Shown in pieces: positions 1 through 5,160 of a DNA stretch of 5,160 nucleotides. Origin of the DNA: Bacillota bacterium (GTDB lineage: Bacteria; Bacillota; Bacilli; Thermoactinomycetales; DSM-44946); NCBI GenBank assembly GCA_021793745.1, contig JAJYSD010000137.1:1-5160 (forward strand), written 5' to 3'. The notes beneath the pieces are model-generated. The model saw only the letters and a list, made by a program, of their open reading frames with translations. It had not been told where the DNA came from and searched no databases. The translations under genes and the position numbers were made by a program. Position 1 is the stretch's first letter. Every line of letters starts with the position of its first letter.

Positions 1-59
1 CGACGGCTTCCGGCACGGTATAGGGCAGAAGGCGATCGGAAGGGCCTTGAAGGAGGGAG
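1..59. other. Upstream leader, no assignable gene
   Basis: These bases precede the NUDIX gene. The frame with codons starting at base 3 closes at a TAG (21-23) and could be the last few codons of an upstream + strand gene. The other two forward frames stay open into the NUDIX gene but have no recognisable protein. The 3' end is purine-rich (AAGGAGGGAGG, 50-60) and is the Shine-Dalgarno region for the next gene. The piece is too short to say more. Confidence 0.3.
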
Positions 60-506
60 GTGGAAACGGTACTTCCCAAACATCATGTGGCGGCGACAGG
101 CATCGTCCTCAACCGGGAAGGGAAGGTGCTCCTCATTCGCCGCAGGGACAACGGGAATTGGGAGCCCCCGGGCGGGGTGGTCGAACTGGATGACAGCCTG
201 GAGGGGGCGGTGGCCCGGGAAGTGAAAGAGGAGAGCGGTATTGAGGTGGATGTGGTCCGGTTGTCCGGCGTTTATAAAAACGTCGGGGCGAAGGGAACCT
301 GTGTGGTCAGCCTGGTCTTCCTTTGCCGAGCCGTCGGCGGAAACCCCTCCACCGGGGATGAGACCTCCGACGTGGGGTGGTTTTCGGCGGAGGAGGCGGT
401 GCGGATGATTTCCCGGGAGCGGATGCGGATCCGTCTCCGGGATGCCCTCAGCGGCCGGGAGACACCCGCCGTCCGTTCCTTTATGACTCCGGAAAAAAGG
501 AATTGA
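60..506 (+). CDS. NUDIX hydrolase family protein
   Basis: A 148-residue single-domain NUDIX protein, expected to be a soluble cytoplasmic pyrophosphohydrolase acting on a nucleoside diphosphate linked to some other group, with Mg2+ or Mn2+. The exact substrate cannot be read from the sequence. A beta strand (HVAATGIVLN, residues 9-18) leads to WEPPGG (34-39) and the NUDIX box at 39-61. That box ends in REVKEESGI (53-61), with the metal-binding Glu residues E54, E57 and E58. The first conserved Glu of the box is Asp here (D45), a conservative change. A typical late strand and helix follow (DVGWFSAEEA, about 104-113). The start is GTG at 60: an in-frame TGA at 48-50 rules out anything longer, and the next in-frame candidate (GTG at 87) would cut into the first beta strand. 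The Shine-Dalgarno AAGGAGG is only 3 nt from the GTG, so the start is probable rather than certain. A terminator directly follows, so the gene is transcribed separately from the downstream operon. The fold is certain, the substrate unknown. Confidence 0.9.
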   Translation: METVLPKHHVAATGIVLNREGKVLLIRRRDNGNWEPPGGVVELDDSLEGAVAREVKEESGIEVDVVRLSGVYKNVGAKGTCVVSLVFLCRAVGGNPSTGDETSDVGWFSAEEAVRMISRERMRIRLRDALSGRETPAVRSFMTPEKRN

Positions 507-510
507 AAAG

Positions 511-542
511 ATCCCCTGCCGGCGATCGGCGGGGGATTTTTT
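511..542 (+). terminator. Rho-independent terminator of the NUDIX gene
   Basis: The hairpin starts 4 nt after the NUDIX stop codon (TGA 504-506). ATCCCCTGCCG (511-521) pairs with CGGCGGGGGAT (527-537) around the loop GCGAT, giving an 11-bp stem with a single T-G wobble. A run of six T (537-542) follows. It separates the NUDIX transcript from the transporter operon. Confidence 0.88.
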
Positions 543-708
543 GGTGGTGCTGCATGCACCGGGGCGCCAAAGGCGAGCGGAACGATCAGCGGACTGCCTG
601 TTCATAGACCTCCGCGGCGGGTGGTTTCCAAAATATGGATTGGATCATTCGATTCGAAGGAATCCCGAAGCCTATAAATTTCAATTTCTATCAATAATAT
701 CATTTTTC
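543..708. other. Intergenic region, GC-rich then A+T-rich
   Basis: The intergenic space between the NUDIX stop and the DUF485 start is about 300 bases. Its first part (to about 620) is GC-rich and holds only a small hairpin (GGTGC 546-550 with GCACC 556-560) that has no T-run. From about 630 the base composition turns sharply A+T-rich. It contains a short inverted repeat (GATTC 651-655, GAATC 660-664) and then closely spaced direct repeats near 679-702, leading into the promoter. No credible coding sequence is seen on either strand. Confidence 0.6.
679..702 (+). repeat. Short direct repeats upstream of the promoter, possible operator
   Basis: TTTCAAT (679-685) and TATCAAT (689-695) lie exactly 10 bp apart, one DNA turn, and are followed by TATCA (698-702). 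They end 6 bp upstream of the predicted -35 box, a normal place for an activator to bind. LytTR-family regulators bind direct repeats beside the -35 box, and this operon encodes such a regulator. The usual LytTR spacing is about two helical turns, which only the first and third elements approach (19 bp). A+T-rich DNA yields such repeats by chance, so this is a weak candidate. Confidence 0.25.
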
Positions 709-737
709 TTGAATCCCTGTTTTGATTATAGTATAAA
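709..737 (+). promoter_or_regulatory. Sigma-A-type promoter of the transporter/two-component operon
   Basis: A -35 box TTGAAT (709-714) and a -10 box TATAAA (732-737) are separated by exactly 17 bp, the optimum for the housekeeping sigma factor. Each matches four or five of the six consensus bases. Transcription would start near 744, leaving a leader of about 70 nt before the DUF485 start. The position, downstream of a terminator and upstream of four co-oriented genes, supports it. A second -10-like TACAAT at 763-768 has no convincing -35 box. Not experimentally shown. Confidence 0.55.
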
Positions 738-812
738 GAAGGATGAGAAAAGAATCTTTTTATACAATTATTAATGATTTCTCGGGTTTTGCTGAAGGAA
801 GGGGGAAACTGC

Positions 813-1154
813 ATGGAGTCGGAAGGGAAGCCGGCGCTTTCAGAAGATTTCACCCGTTTTCTTCGGCAAAAAAGGCGATTCCTCCTCTTCGCCAGCCTCC
901 TGTTCCTCCCCTTCTATTTTCTTTTCCCGGTGTTGATCGGCTGGTTTCCGGATCAGGTGAACCGGGCCGTCTGGGGGCCTTTCAGCTGGGCCTGGTTGTA
1001 CGCCTTCGCCCACTTTGCCCTGGTTTGGATTTTGGGGTTGGCGTACCTTCGACAGGCCCGGCGGTGGGATCAAAGGGTGCATCGACTTCGGGCCGAATTT
1101 ACCGGAGAATCGTCACCGGAAGCGGAGGGAGGCGGGGAAGGGAAAAGCCGCTGA
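813..1154 (+). CDS. DUF485 family membrane protein (symporter partner, YwcB/YjcH/MctB type)
   Basis: A 113-residue protein with the DUF485 layout: a charged N-terminal stretch (FLRQKRRF, about 14-21), a first hydrophobic helix (about 21-43), a short polar linker with WG and a second helix (about 55-76), then a basic, helical tail (RQARRWDQRV). DUF485 genes almost always stand directly before a solute:sodium symporter of the acetate type (yjcH-actP in E. coli, mctB-mctC in Corynebacterium), and one follows here. The protein is thought to assist the symporter in the membrane, but its exact role is unknown. The start is ATG 813 because the strong Shine-Dalgarno GGAAGGGGG (797-805) lies 7 nt upstream. 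An in-frame ATG at 774 has no ribosome site and would add 13 residues of non-family sequence. It is the first gene after the predicted promoter. The C-terminal Gly/Glu-rich end is unlikely to be structured. Confidence 0.92.
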   Translation: MESEGKPALSEDFTRFLRQKRRFLLFASLLFLPFYFLFPVLIGWFPDQVNRAVWGPFSWAWLYAFAHFALVWILGLAYLRQARRWDQRVHRLRAEFTGESSPEAEGGGEGKSR

Positions 1155-1208
1155 CGCCGCGGCCGTCCTCCCGGCCCGGCGATGTCTTCTTCCGGCCGAA
1201 GGCTCTGG

Positions 1209-1220
1209 ATCGGATCCGAT
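1209..1220. repeat. 12-bp perfect palindrome between DUF485 and symporter genes
   Basis: ATCGGATCCGAT is a perfect 12-bp palindrome in the 95-nt gap between the DUF485 stop (1154) and the symporter start (1250). It has no T-run and no loop, so it is not a terminator. It could be a binding site, an mRNA element that tunes symporter translation, or chance in GC-rich DNA. Nothing else in the gap looks coding. Confidence 0.3.
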
Positions 1221-1249
1221 GCATCATTTCCGAACAAGAGGATTGGGCT

Positions 1250-2761
1250 ATGAATCTGACACACCTGATTTTTCTGGCCGCCATTCTGGTGGGCATTTTG
1301 ATCATCACCCATTGGGCGGCGAAGACGAATACGACGCCGCAACAATTTTATATCGTATCGGGAAACCTGACCGCCACCCAGAACGGGTTGGCCATCGCCG
1401 GCGACTTCATCAGCGCAGCGTCCTTTCTCGGCATTACGGGCTCCATCGCCCTTTACGGCTTTGACGGCTTTTTGTACGCTATTGGGTTTCTCGTCTCCTA
1501 TCTCCTGCTCTTGTTTTTCATCGCCGAACCCATCCGGCGGTTGGGAACGTATACCGTGGGAGACGTGATCGCCGCCCGGTTTCCGGAGCGGCCGATCCGC
1601 CTGATCGTTTCCCTCAACACCCTGTTGATCTGTGTGCTCTACATGGTCCCCCAGCTCATGGCCGCAGGGCTCTTCATCCAGCTGCTGCTGGGACTTGATT
1701 ACCCACTTTCGGTGCTGGTCATCGGCCTGTTGATCACCGTCTATGTCATGTTCGGAGGCATGATCACCACCTCCTGGGTTCAGATTATCAAAACGGTCCT
1801 GTTGATGACCGGCACCTTCCTCCTCTGCCTGCTCGTTTTCGCCCGTTTTGAATGGGATCCGCCGGCACTGCTCGCCCAGGTGGTGGAACAGAGTCCCTAC
1901 GCCGAAGGTTTTTTTCGGTCCGGGAATCTCCTGCACCATCCCTGGGAAGCCTTTTCCCTGCTCCTGACGCTGATTCTCGGTACGGCGGGGCTGCCCCATA
2001 TTCTCATCCGTTTCTACACCGTCCACGATCAGACCGCCGTCCGGCAATCCGTCGTGATCGCCAGCTGGATTATCGGCGCCTTCTACCTGATGACACTGAT
2101 CCTCGGTTTGGGAGCCGTGGCATTGGTGGGCTTTGATCGGCTGGTGACCGCCGATCCCGAAGGGAACCTGGCAGCCCCCCTGTTGGCCTACACCCTGGGC
2201 GGTGATTTCGTCATGGCTTTCCTCTCTGCCGCCGCCTTCGCCACCATCCTTGCCGTGATGACCGGACTGGTGATCGCAGCGACATCCTCCTTTGCCCACG
2301 ACATTTACAACCATCTTCTCCACCGGGGAAAAGCGGGAAAGCGGCAGCAACTGAAAGCAGCCCGGAGGACCGCCGCCGTCACCGGAGGCTCGGCCATCCT
2401 CCTCTCCCTGTTGATGGAACCCCAAAACGTCACGTTTCTCGTCTCCCTCGCCTTCATGATGGCGGGGTCCACTCAATTTCCCCTGTTGTTTCTCACCCTT
2501 TACTGGAGAAAATTTACCGCCTCCGGAGCGGTCGCCGGGGTGATTACGGGACTTCTCGCATCCCTTTGGTTCGTGCTTCCGGGAGGGACGGAGCTGGAAA
2601 ACCCCGGGATTCTGGCCATTCCCCTCGGGTTTGCCGCCGCGGTGATCGGAACATGGCTCACCCGCCGGCCCGAGGAGGAGCAGCGGTACGACCGGATTCT
2701 GCTAAGGGTACATGCGGGAATCGATCCCCGGAAAGGCGGGAGCCAGGAATGCAAGAGGTAA
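1250..2761 (+). CDS. Solute:sodium symporter, ActP/YwcA/MctC-type monocarboxylate transporter
   Basis: A 503-residue polytopic inner-membrane protein of the solute:sodium symporter (SSS) family, predicted to import a small carboxylate with a cation. Acetate, propionate, pyruvate or lactate are the substrates known for the closest family members. Visible hallmarks are an N-terminal helix (about 5-24), GDFISAASFLG (51-61) in the unwound helix near the substrate site, the loop TTSWVQIIKT, and ATSSFAHDIY (344-353). S346 and S347 in the last motif match the paired serines of the Na+ site in this family. About 13 helices fit the hydrophobic pattern, followed by a charged tail of some 35 residues. 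The length is close to B. subtilis YwcA and somewhat below E. coli ActP. The start is ATG 1250 with AAGAGG (1236-1241) 8 nt upstream. The same frame is open back to 743, but that stretch crosses the DUF485 gene and encodes no family sequence. The kinase start lies inside the last codons. The family is certain; the substrate is inferred. Confidence 0.94.
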   Translation: MNLTHLIFLAAILVGILIITHWAAKTNTTPQQFYIVSGNLTATQNGLAIAGDFISAASFLGITGSIALYGFDGFLYAIGFLVSYLLLLFFIAEPIRRLGTYTVGDVIAARFPERPIRLIVSLNTLLICVLYMVPQLMAAGLFIQLLLGLDYPLSVLVIGLLITVYVMFGGMITTSWVQIIKTVLLMTGTFLLCLLVFARFEWDPPALLAQVVEQSPYAEGFFRSGNLLHHPWEAFSLLLTLILGTAGLPHILIRFYTVHDQTAVRQSVVIASWIIGAFYLMTLILGLGAVALVGFDRLVTADPEGNLAAPLLAYTLGGDFVMAFLSAAAFATILAVMTGLVIAATSSFAHDIYNHLLHRGKAGKRQQLKAARRTAAVTGGSAILLSLLMEPQNVTFLVSLAFMMAGSTQFPLLFLTLYWRKFTASGAVAGVITGLLASLWFVLPGGTELENPGILAIPLGFAAAVIGTWLTRRPEEEQRYDRILLRVHAGIDPRKGGSQECKR

Positions 2762-4545
2762 CCATCCTTCTGTTGCAGCGCATCGCCCTTTTGCTGCTGT
2801 GCGCCTTTTTGCTCACCCGGATCCCTTCCTTCCGTTCCCTGTTGGATTGGGAGATCAACGTGAAGACGGTCCTCTCCCACTCCCTCGTCTTCGGTCTGTT
2901 CGGGATCGCCAGCACGCAGGCAGGAGTCATCTTTGACGGAGAAGGATTTCACTCCGGCCTGTGGTATTCGGACCTGTCCCCGGATGAAACCCTGGTCAGT
3001 TCCAGCCTCGTGGCGGTGGTGATCGCCGGCTTGCTGGGCGGTCCTGCCGTCGGATTGGGAGCCGGCTGCATCACCGCCGGATACACCCTCACCCTCGGAG
3101 GCCATCTGATTGCAGCCAGCAGTTTCGTCAACCCGATTACGGGGTTTCTGGCGGGAATCACCGCCCGCTTTTTTTCCCAGGAGCGGGTGATCTCCCCCTT
3201 CAAGGCGCTGTTTATCGGCATGTTCGCCCCGATCCTGTACATGCATCTCTTCCTGATCCTCAGCCCCCGGCCCGAGGAGACCATTCCCATCATCAACCAG
3301 GTGGGCGTTCCCCTGGTGGTCAGCAACAGTGTGGGGATCGCCGTTTTCACCGCGGTGATCCGGGGAGCCCTGGAGGAAAAGGAGCGGGAAGCCGCCGGGG
3401 AGACGCGCCGGGCCTTTAACATCGCGGAATCCGCCTTGCCCCACCTGCGCCGGGGATTGAACGAAGGGACCGCCCGGAGATTGGCGGAGCTTCTGAATCA
3501 GGAACTGACCAATGTGGCCGCCGTGGCGGTGACGGACGGGAAGCGGGTTTTGGCCCATGCGGGAAAGGGCGCGGAAGGTCACGGAAAAGGGGGAGTCCTG
3601 CCGCGGGAGGAGAAAGCGGATGCGATCGGCGACACCGGGCTCCGGATGGTGGCCGGCCGCGAAGGGATCGATTGCGGTCGGCCGGGATGTCCCCTGCGGG
3701 CCGCCCTGCTCATTCCCATCTTTGAAACGGGGGAGAGGGTCGGGCAGATCATTCTTTACTTTCAACGGCAACAGCAGATCCGCCCGGTGGAGATCGCCTT
3801 TGCCCAGGGGCTGGAAAAGCTCCTCTCCCACCAGTTGGACATGATCGCCGCCGAAAGGGCGAAGGAGCTGCTGCAGGAGGCGGAGCTTCGCAATCTGCAG
3901 GCGCAGATCCATCCCCACTTCCTGTTCAACACCCTGCACCTGATTGCCACACTGATCCGGGTGGATCCGGCCCAGGCCCGGCGCCTGATCGTCCAGCTGG
4001 GGGCCTTTATGCGCAGCAGCATGAAGCTGGCTTCGTCGTCCCTCGTCCCCCTGCAGCTCGAAGAGCAGCAGCTGAAAGCCTATCTGGAGATCGTCCGGGT
4101 GCGGTTCCGGGGAAAGCTGGACATCCGCTACCGGAGGGAAGAGGCGATCGAAGATGTGCCGATTCCGCCGTTTACCCTTCAACCTCTGGTGGAAAACAGC
4201 ATTCAGCACGGATTGAAGGACGTCTCCGGCGGTGGATGGGTGGAGATCGAACTGGGGAAGGTGGGGAGCCGGTTGCAGGTGGTGATTACAGACAACGGCA
4301 AGGGCATTCCTCCCCTCCTTCTCCCGAAGCTGGGCAAAGCGCCGATTCCTTCTTCCAGCGGAGAGAGGGGCGAGGGCATGGGCATCTACAACGTCAACCA
4401 GCGGCTCATCCGCCTCTTCGGGGAAGAGGCCCGGCTTCGCTTTGCCAACCGATCTTCCGGGGGCAGCGTCGTGTCGTTCCAGATTCCTTGTCCGGTTGCG
4501 AAAGAACAAAGCCGAGGAGAGGAGGTTGCCGCAAGTGCCGATTAA
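2749..4545 (+). CDS. LytS-type membrane sensor histidine kinase
   Basis: A 598-residue sensor kinase with the full LytS domain order. Residues 1-205 are the 5TM-LYT membrane sensor: a first helix at about 5-23, a second at 41-61, the GLLGGP segment (94-99), and VPLVVSNSVGIAVF at 187-200. A GAF-like domain (about 222-365) follows, with a C-x4-C-P-L motif (C309, C314). A helix (about 366-387) leads to the His_kinase domain, QIHPHFLFN, with phosphoacceptor H390. The ATPase domain has an N box (ENSIQHG, 482-488), G1 box DNGKGI (515-520) and G2 box GMGIYN (543-548). All catalytic motifs are intact. Unusual: the NTR motif found in the E. coli BtsS sensor is replaced by S-S-S (84-86). The start is ATG 2749, overlapping the symporter by 13 bp. 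A longer in-frame reading from 2566 would lie inside the symporter gene. The kinase should phosphorylate the LytTR regulator encoded immediately downstream. The signal is probably a small metabolite linked to the symporter's substrate (inference). Confidence 0.95.
   Translation: MQEVTILLLQRIALLLLCAFLLTRIPSFRSLLDWEINVKTVLSHSLVFGLFGIASTQAGVIFDGEGFHSGLWYSDLSPDETLVSSSLVAVVIAGLLGGPAVGLGAGCITAGYTLTLGGHLIAASSFVNPITGFLAGITARFFSQERVISPFKALFIGMFAPILYMHLFLILSPRPEETIPIINQVGVPLVVSNSVGIAVFTAVIRGALEEKEREAAGETRRAFNIAESALPHLRRGLNEGTARRLAELLNQELTNVAAVAVTDGKRVLAHAGKGAEGHGKGGVLPREEKADAIGDTGLRMVAGREGIDCGRPGCPLRAALLIPIFETGERVGQIILYFQRQQQIRPVEIAFAQGLEKLLSHQLDMIAAERAKELLQEAELRNLQAQIHPHFLFNTLHLIATLIRVDPAQARRLIVQLGAFMRSSMKLASSSLVPLQLEEQQLKAYLEIVRVRFRGKLDIRYRREEAIEDVPIPPFTLQPLVENSIQHGLKDVSGGGWVEIELGKVGSRLQVVITDNGKGIPPLLLPKLGKAPIPSSSGERGEGMGIYNVNQRLIRLFGEEARLRFANRSSGGSVVSFQIPCPVAKEQSRGEEVAASAD
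4518..4525 (+). promoter_or_regulatory. Ribosome binding site deciding the GTG start of the response regulator
   Basis: AGAGGAGG lies within the last codons of the kinase gene, 9 nt before the GTG at 4535. This favours the GTG over an in-frame TTG at 4526, which directly abuts the site, and over the in-frame ATG at 4550, which would remove the first strand of the receiver domain. Confidence 0.7.
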
Positions 4546-5160
4546 AGCGATGATCGCCGAGGATGAACCTCTGGCCCGGGAGGAACTGGCTTATCTCATC
4601 CGTCAGGAAGAGGACGTGGAATTGTGCCCCAGCGCGGAAAACGGTCAACAGCTCCTGCAGTTGTACCGGCGATACCGGCCGGACGTGATTTTTCTCGATA
4701 TCGAGATGCCGAAGCGTTCCGGCATCGACGCCGCCCGACGGATCCGGGAAGACAACCGTGAAGCGGACGGGGCGGTTCCCCTGTTTGTCTTTACCACCGC
4801 TTACGACGAATACGCCGTTCAGGCCTTCGATCTCGAGGCCGTCGACTATCTGTTGAAGCCCTTTGATCCGGAACGGCTGCATGAAGCCATGGCCCGCATT
4901 CGCAAGGTGCTGCGGCGGAACACGGCCCTGTCGGATCAAAACCGGTCCAAGGGGAGCGGCGAGGAAAAATCCGGCACCCTTCAGCGCGACCCCAAAACCC
5001 CGTTGCACCGCTGGCCGGACCCGAAAAAATTGCTCGTGGAAGATGGAGAGAAGGTGGTGGTTCTCGACCCGTCGACCATCTGTTACGCCGTACGCGTCAA
5101 CCGCCGGGTCGCCATTCACACGGAAAAAGAGGTGGTTTACGCCAAGATCACAGATCGGAA
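4535..5160 (+). CDS. LytTR-family response regulator (3' end cut by the window)
   Basis: The first 208 residues of a two-component response regulator; the usual length of about 240-260 implies that some 40-50 residues lie beyond the window. The receiver domain (about 3-125) has the acidic pair E9-D10, phosphoacceptor D55 in FLDIEMP, T88 in TTAYDEYA and K108 in DYLLKPF, all as in active receivers. A hydrophilic linker rich in charged residues, Ser and Gly (about 128-163) leads to the start of a LytTR DNA-binding domain (from about 165: LLVEDGEKVVVLD, then ICYAVRVNRRVAIHTEKEVV). LytTR proteins bind direct repeats near promoters. The GTG start overlaps the kinase stop by 11 bp, so the two are probably co-translated and form a cognate pair. 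The likely target is the upstream operon promoter, although this is inferred from position only. Family relatives are LytT/LytR, BtsR and YpdB. Confidence 0.94.
   Translation, partial: MPIKAMIAEDEPLAREELAYLIRQEEDVELCPSAENGQQLLQLYRRYRPDVIFLDIEMPKRSGIDAARRIREDNREADGAVPLFVFTTAYDEYAVQAFDLEAVDYLLKPFDPERLHEAMARIRKVLRRNTALSDQNRSKGSGEEKSGTLQRDPKTPLHRWPDPKKLLVEDGEKVVVLDPSTICYAVRVNRRVAIHTEKEVVYAKITDR

Noticed and set aside
546..560. Small hairpin GGTGC-TGCAT-GCACC as a second terminator
   Set aside because: The stem is only 5 bp and no T-run follows; the strong terminator at 511-542 already explains transcription end.
676..690. Possible CodY box or CcpA cre site in the promoter region
   Set aside because: The best alignment to the CodY consensus matches only about 9 of 15 positions, and no cre-like sequence with the central CG core was found in 600-812.
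774..812. Upstream ATG at 774 as the DUF485 start
   Set aside because: No Shine-Dalgarno lies before it, while ATG 813 has a strong one at ideal spacing and matches the family's N-terminal length.
743..1249. In-frame N-terminal extension of the symporter giving a 672-residue protein starting at ATG 743
   Set aside because: The extension crosses the DUF485 gene in another frame, its Arg/Gly/Pro-rich sequence looks non-coding, and the symporter family begins at residue MNLTHL with its own ribosome site before 1250. The ATG at 743 also falls at the predicted transcription start.
2566..2748. Earlier in-frame start for the kinase at 2566
   Set aside because: It would lie within the symporter's coding sequence and add polar, Arg/Gly-rich residues ahead of the first sensor helix; ATG 2749 begins directly at that helix, as in LytS proteins.
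2500..4509. Antisense open frame of 669 codons across the whole kinase gene
   Set aside because: Long antisense open frames are usual opposite GC-rich genes. The translation is rich in Gly, Gln, His and Asp without hydrophobic core or recognisable motif, and the + strand holds an intact kinase. The same applies to antisense frames at 1070-2476 and 4406-5119.

Overview
The window is a GC-rich stretch of bacterial DNA with purine-rich Shine-Dalgarno sequences, GTG as well as ATG starts, short gene overlaps and an A+T-rich sigma-A-like promoter region. Protein types and style (DUF485 plus acetate-type symporter, LytS/LytTR two-component pair) fit a moderately GC-rich Gram-positive of the Bacillota, plausibly a thermophilic Bacilli lineage such as Thermoactinomycetaceae. 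That placement is inference from impression, not from a search.

Layout, all genes on the + strand. (1) 1-59: a short upstream leader with no assignable gene. (2) 60-506: a NUDIX hydrolase, closed by a clear rho-independent terminator at 511-542. (3) 543-812: an intergenic region whose second half is A+T-rich and carries a good sigma-A-type promoter (TTGAAT, 17 bp, TATAAA) with short direct repeats just upstream. (4) 813-1154: a small two-helix DUF485 membrane protein. (5) 1250-2761: a solute:sodium symporter of the ActP/YwcA/MctC (acetate/monocarboxylate) type. (6) 2749-4545: a LytS-type membrane sensor histidine kinase that overlaps the symporter by 13 bp. (7) 4535 to the window end: a LytTR-type response regulator, GTG start, overlapping the kinase by 11 bp and cut off inside its DNA-binding domain.

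Genes 4-7 look like one transcription unit: an uptake system for a small carboxylate (acetate, propionate, pyruvate or lactate are the family's usual substrates) together with the two-component system that probably controls it. Related wiring is known: LytS/LytT with the PftAB pyruvate facilitator in Bacillus subtilis, and BtsSR and YpdAB with their transporters in E. coli. The most interesting point is that the kinase keeps the LytS fold and all catalytic motifs, but the four positions reported to bind pyruvate in E. coli BtsS (R72, R99, C110, S113) align with S86, T113, S124 and V127 here. The loop just before the first of these is also longer. The sensor may therefore read a different ligand, or bind its ligand differently. 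I see no RNA genes, CRISPR array, insertion sequence or other mobile element.
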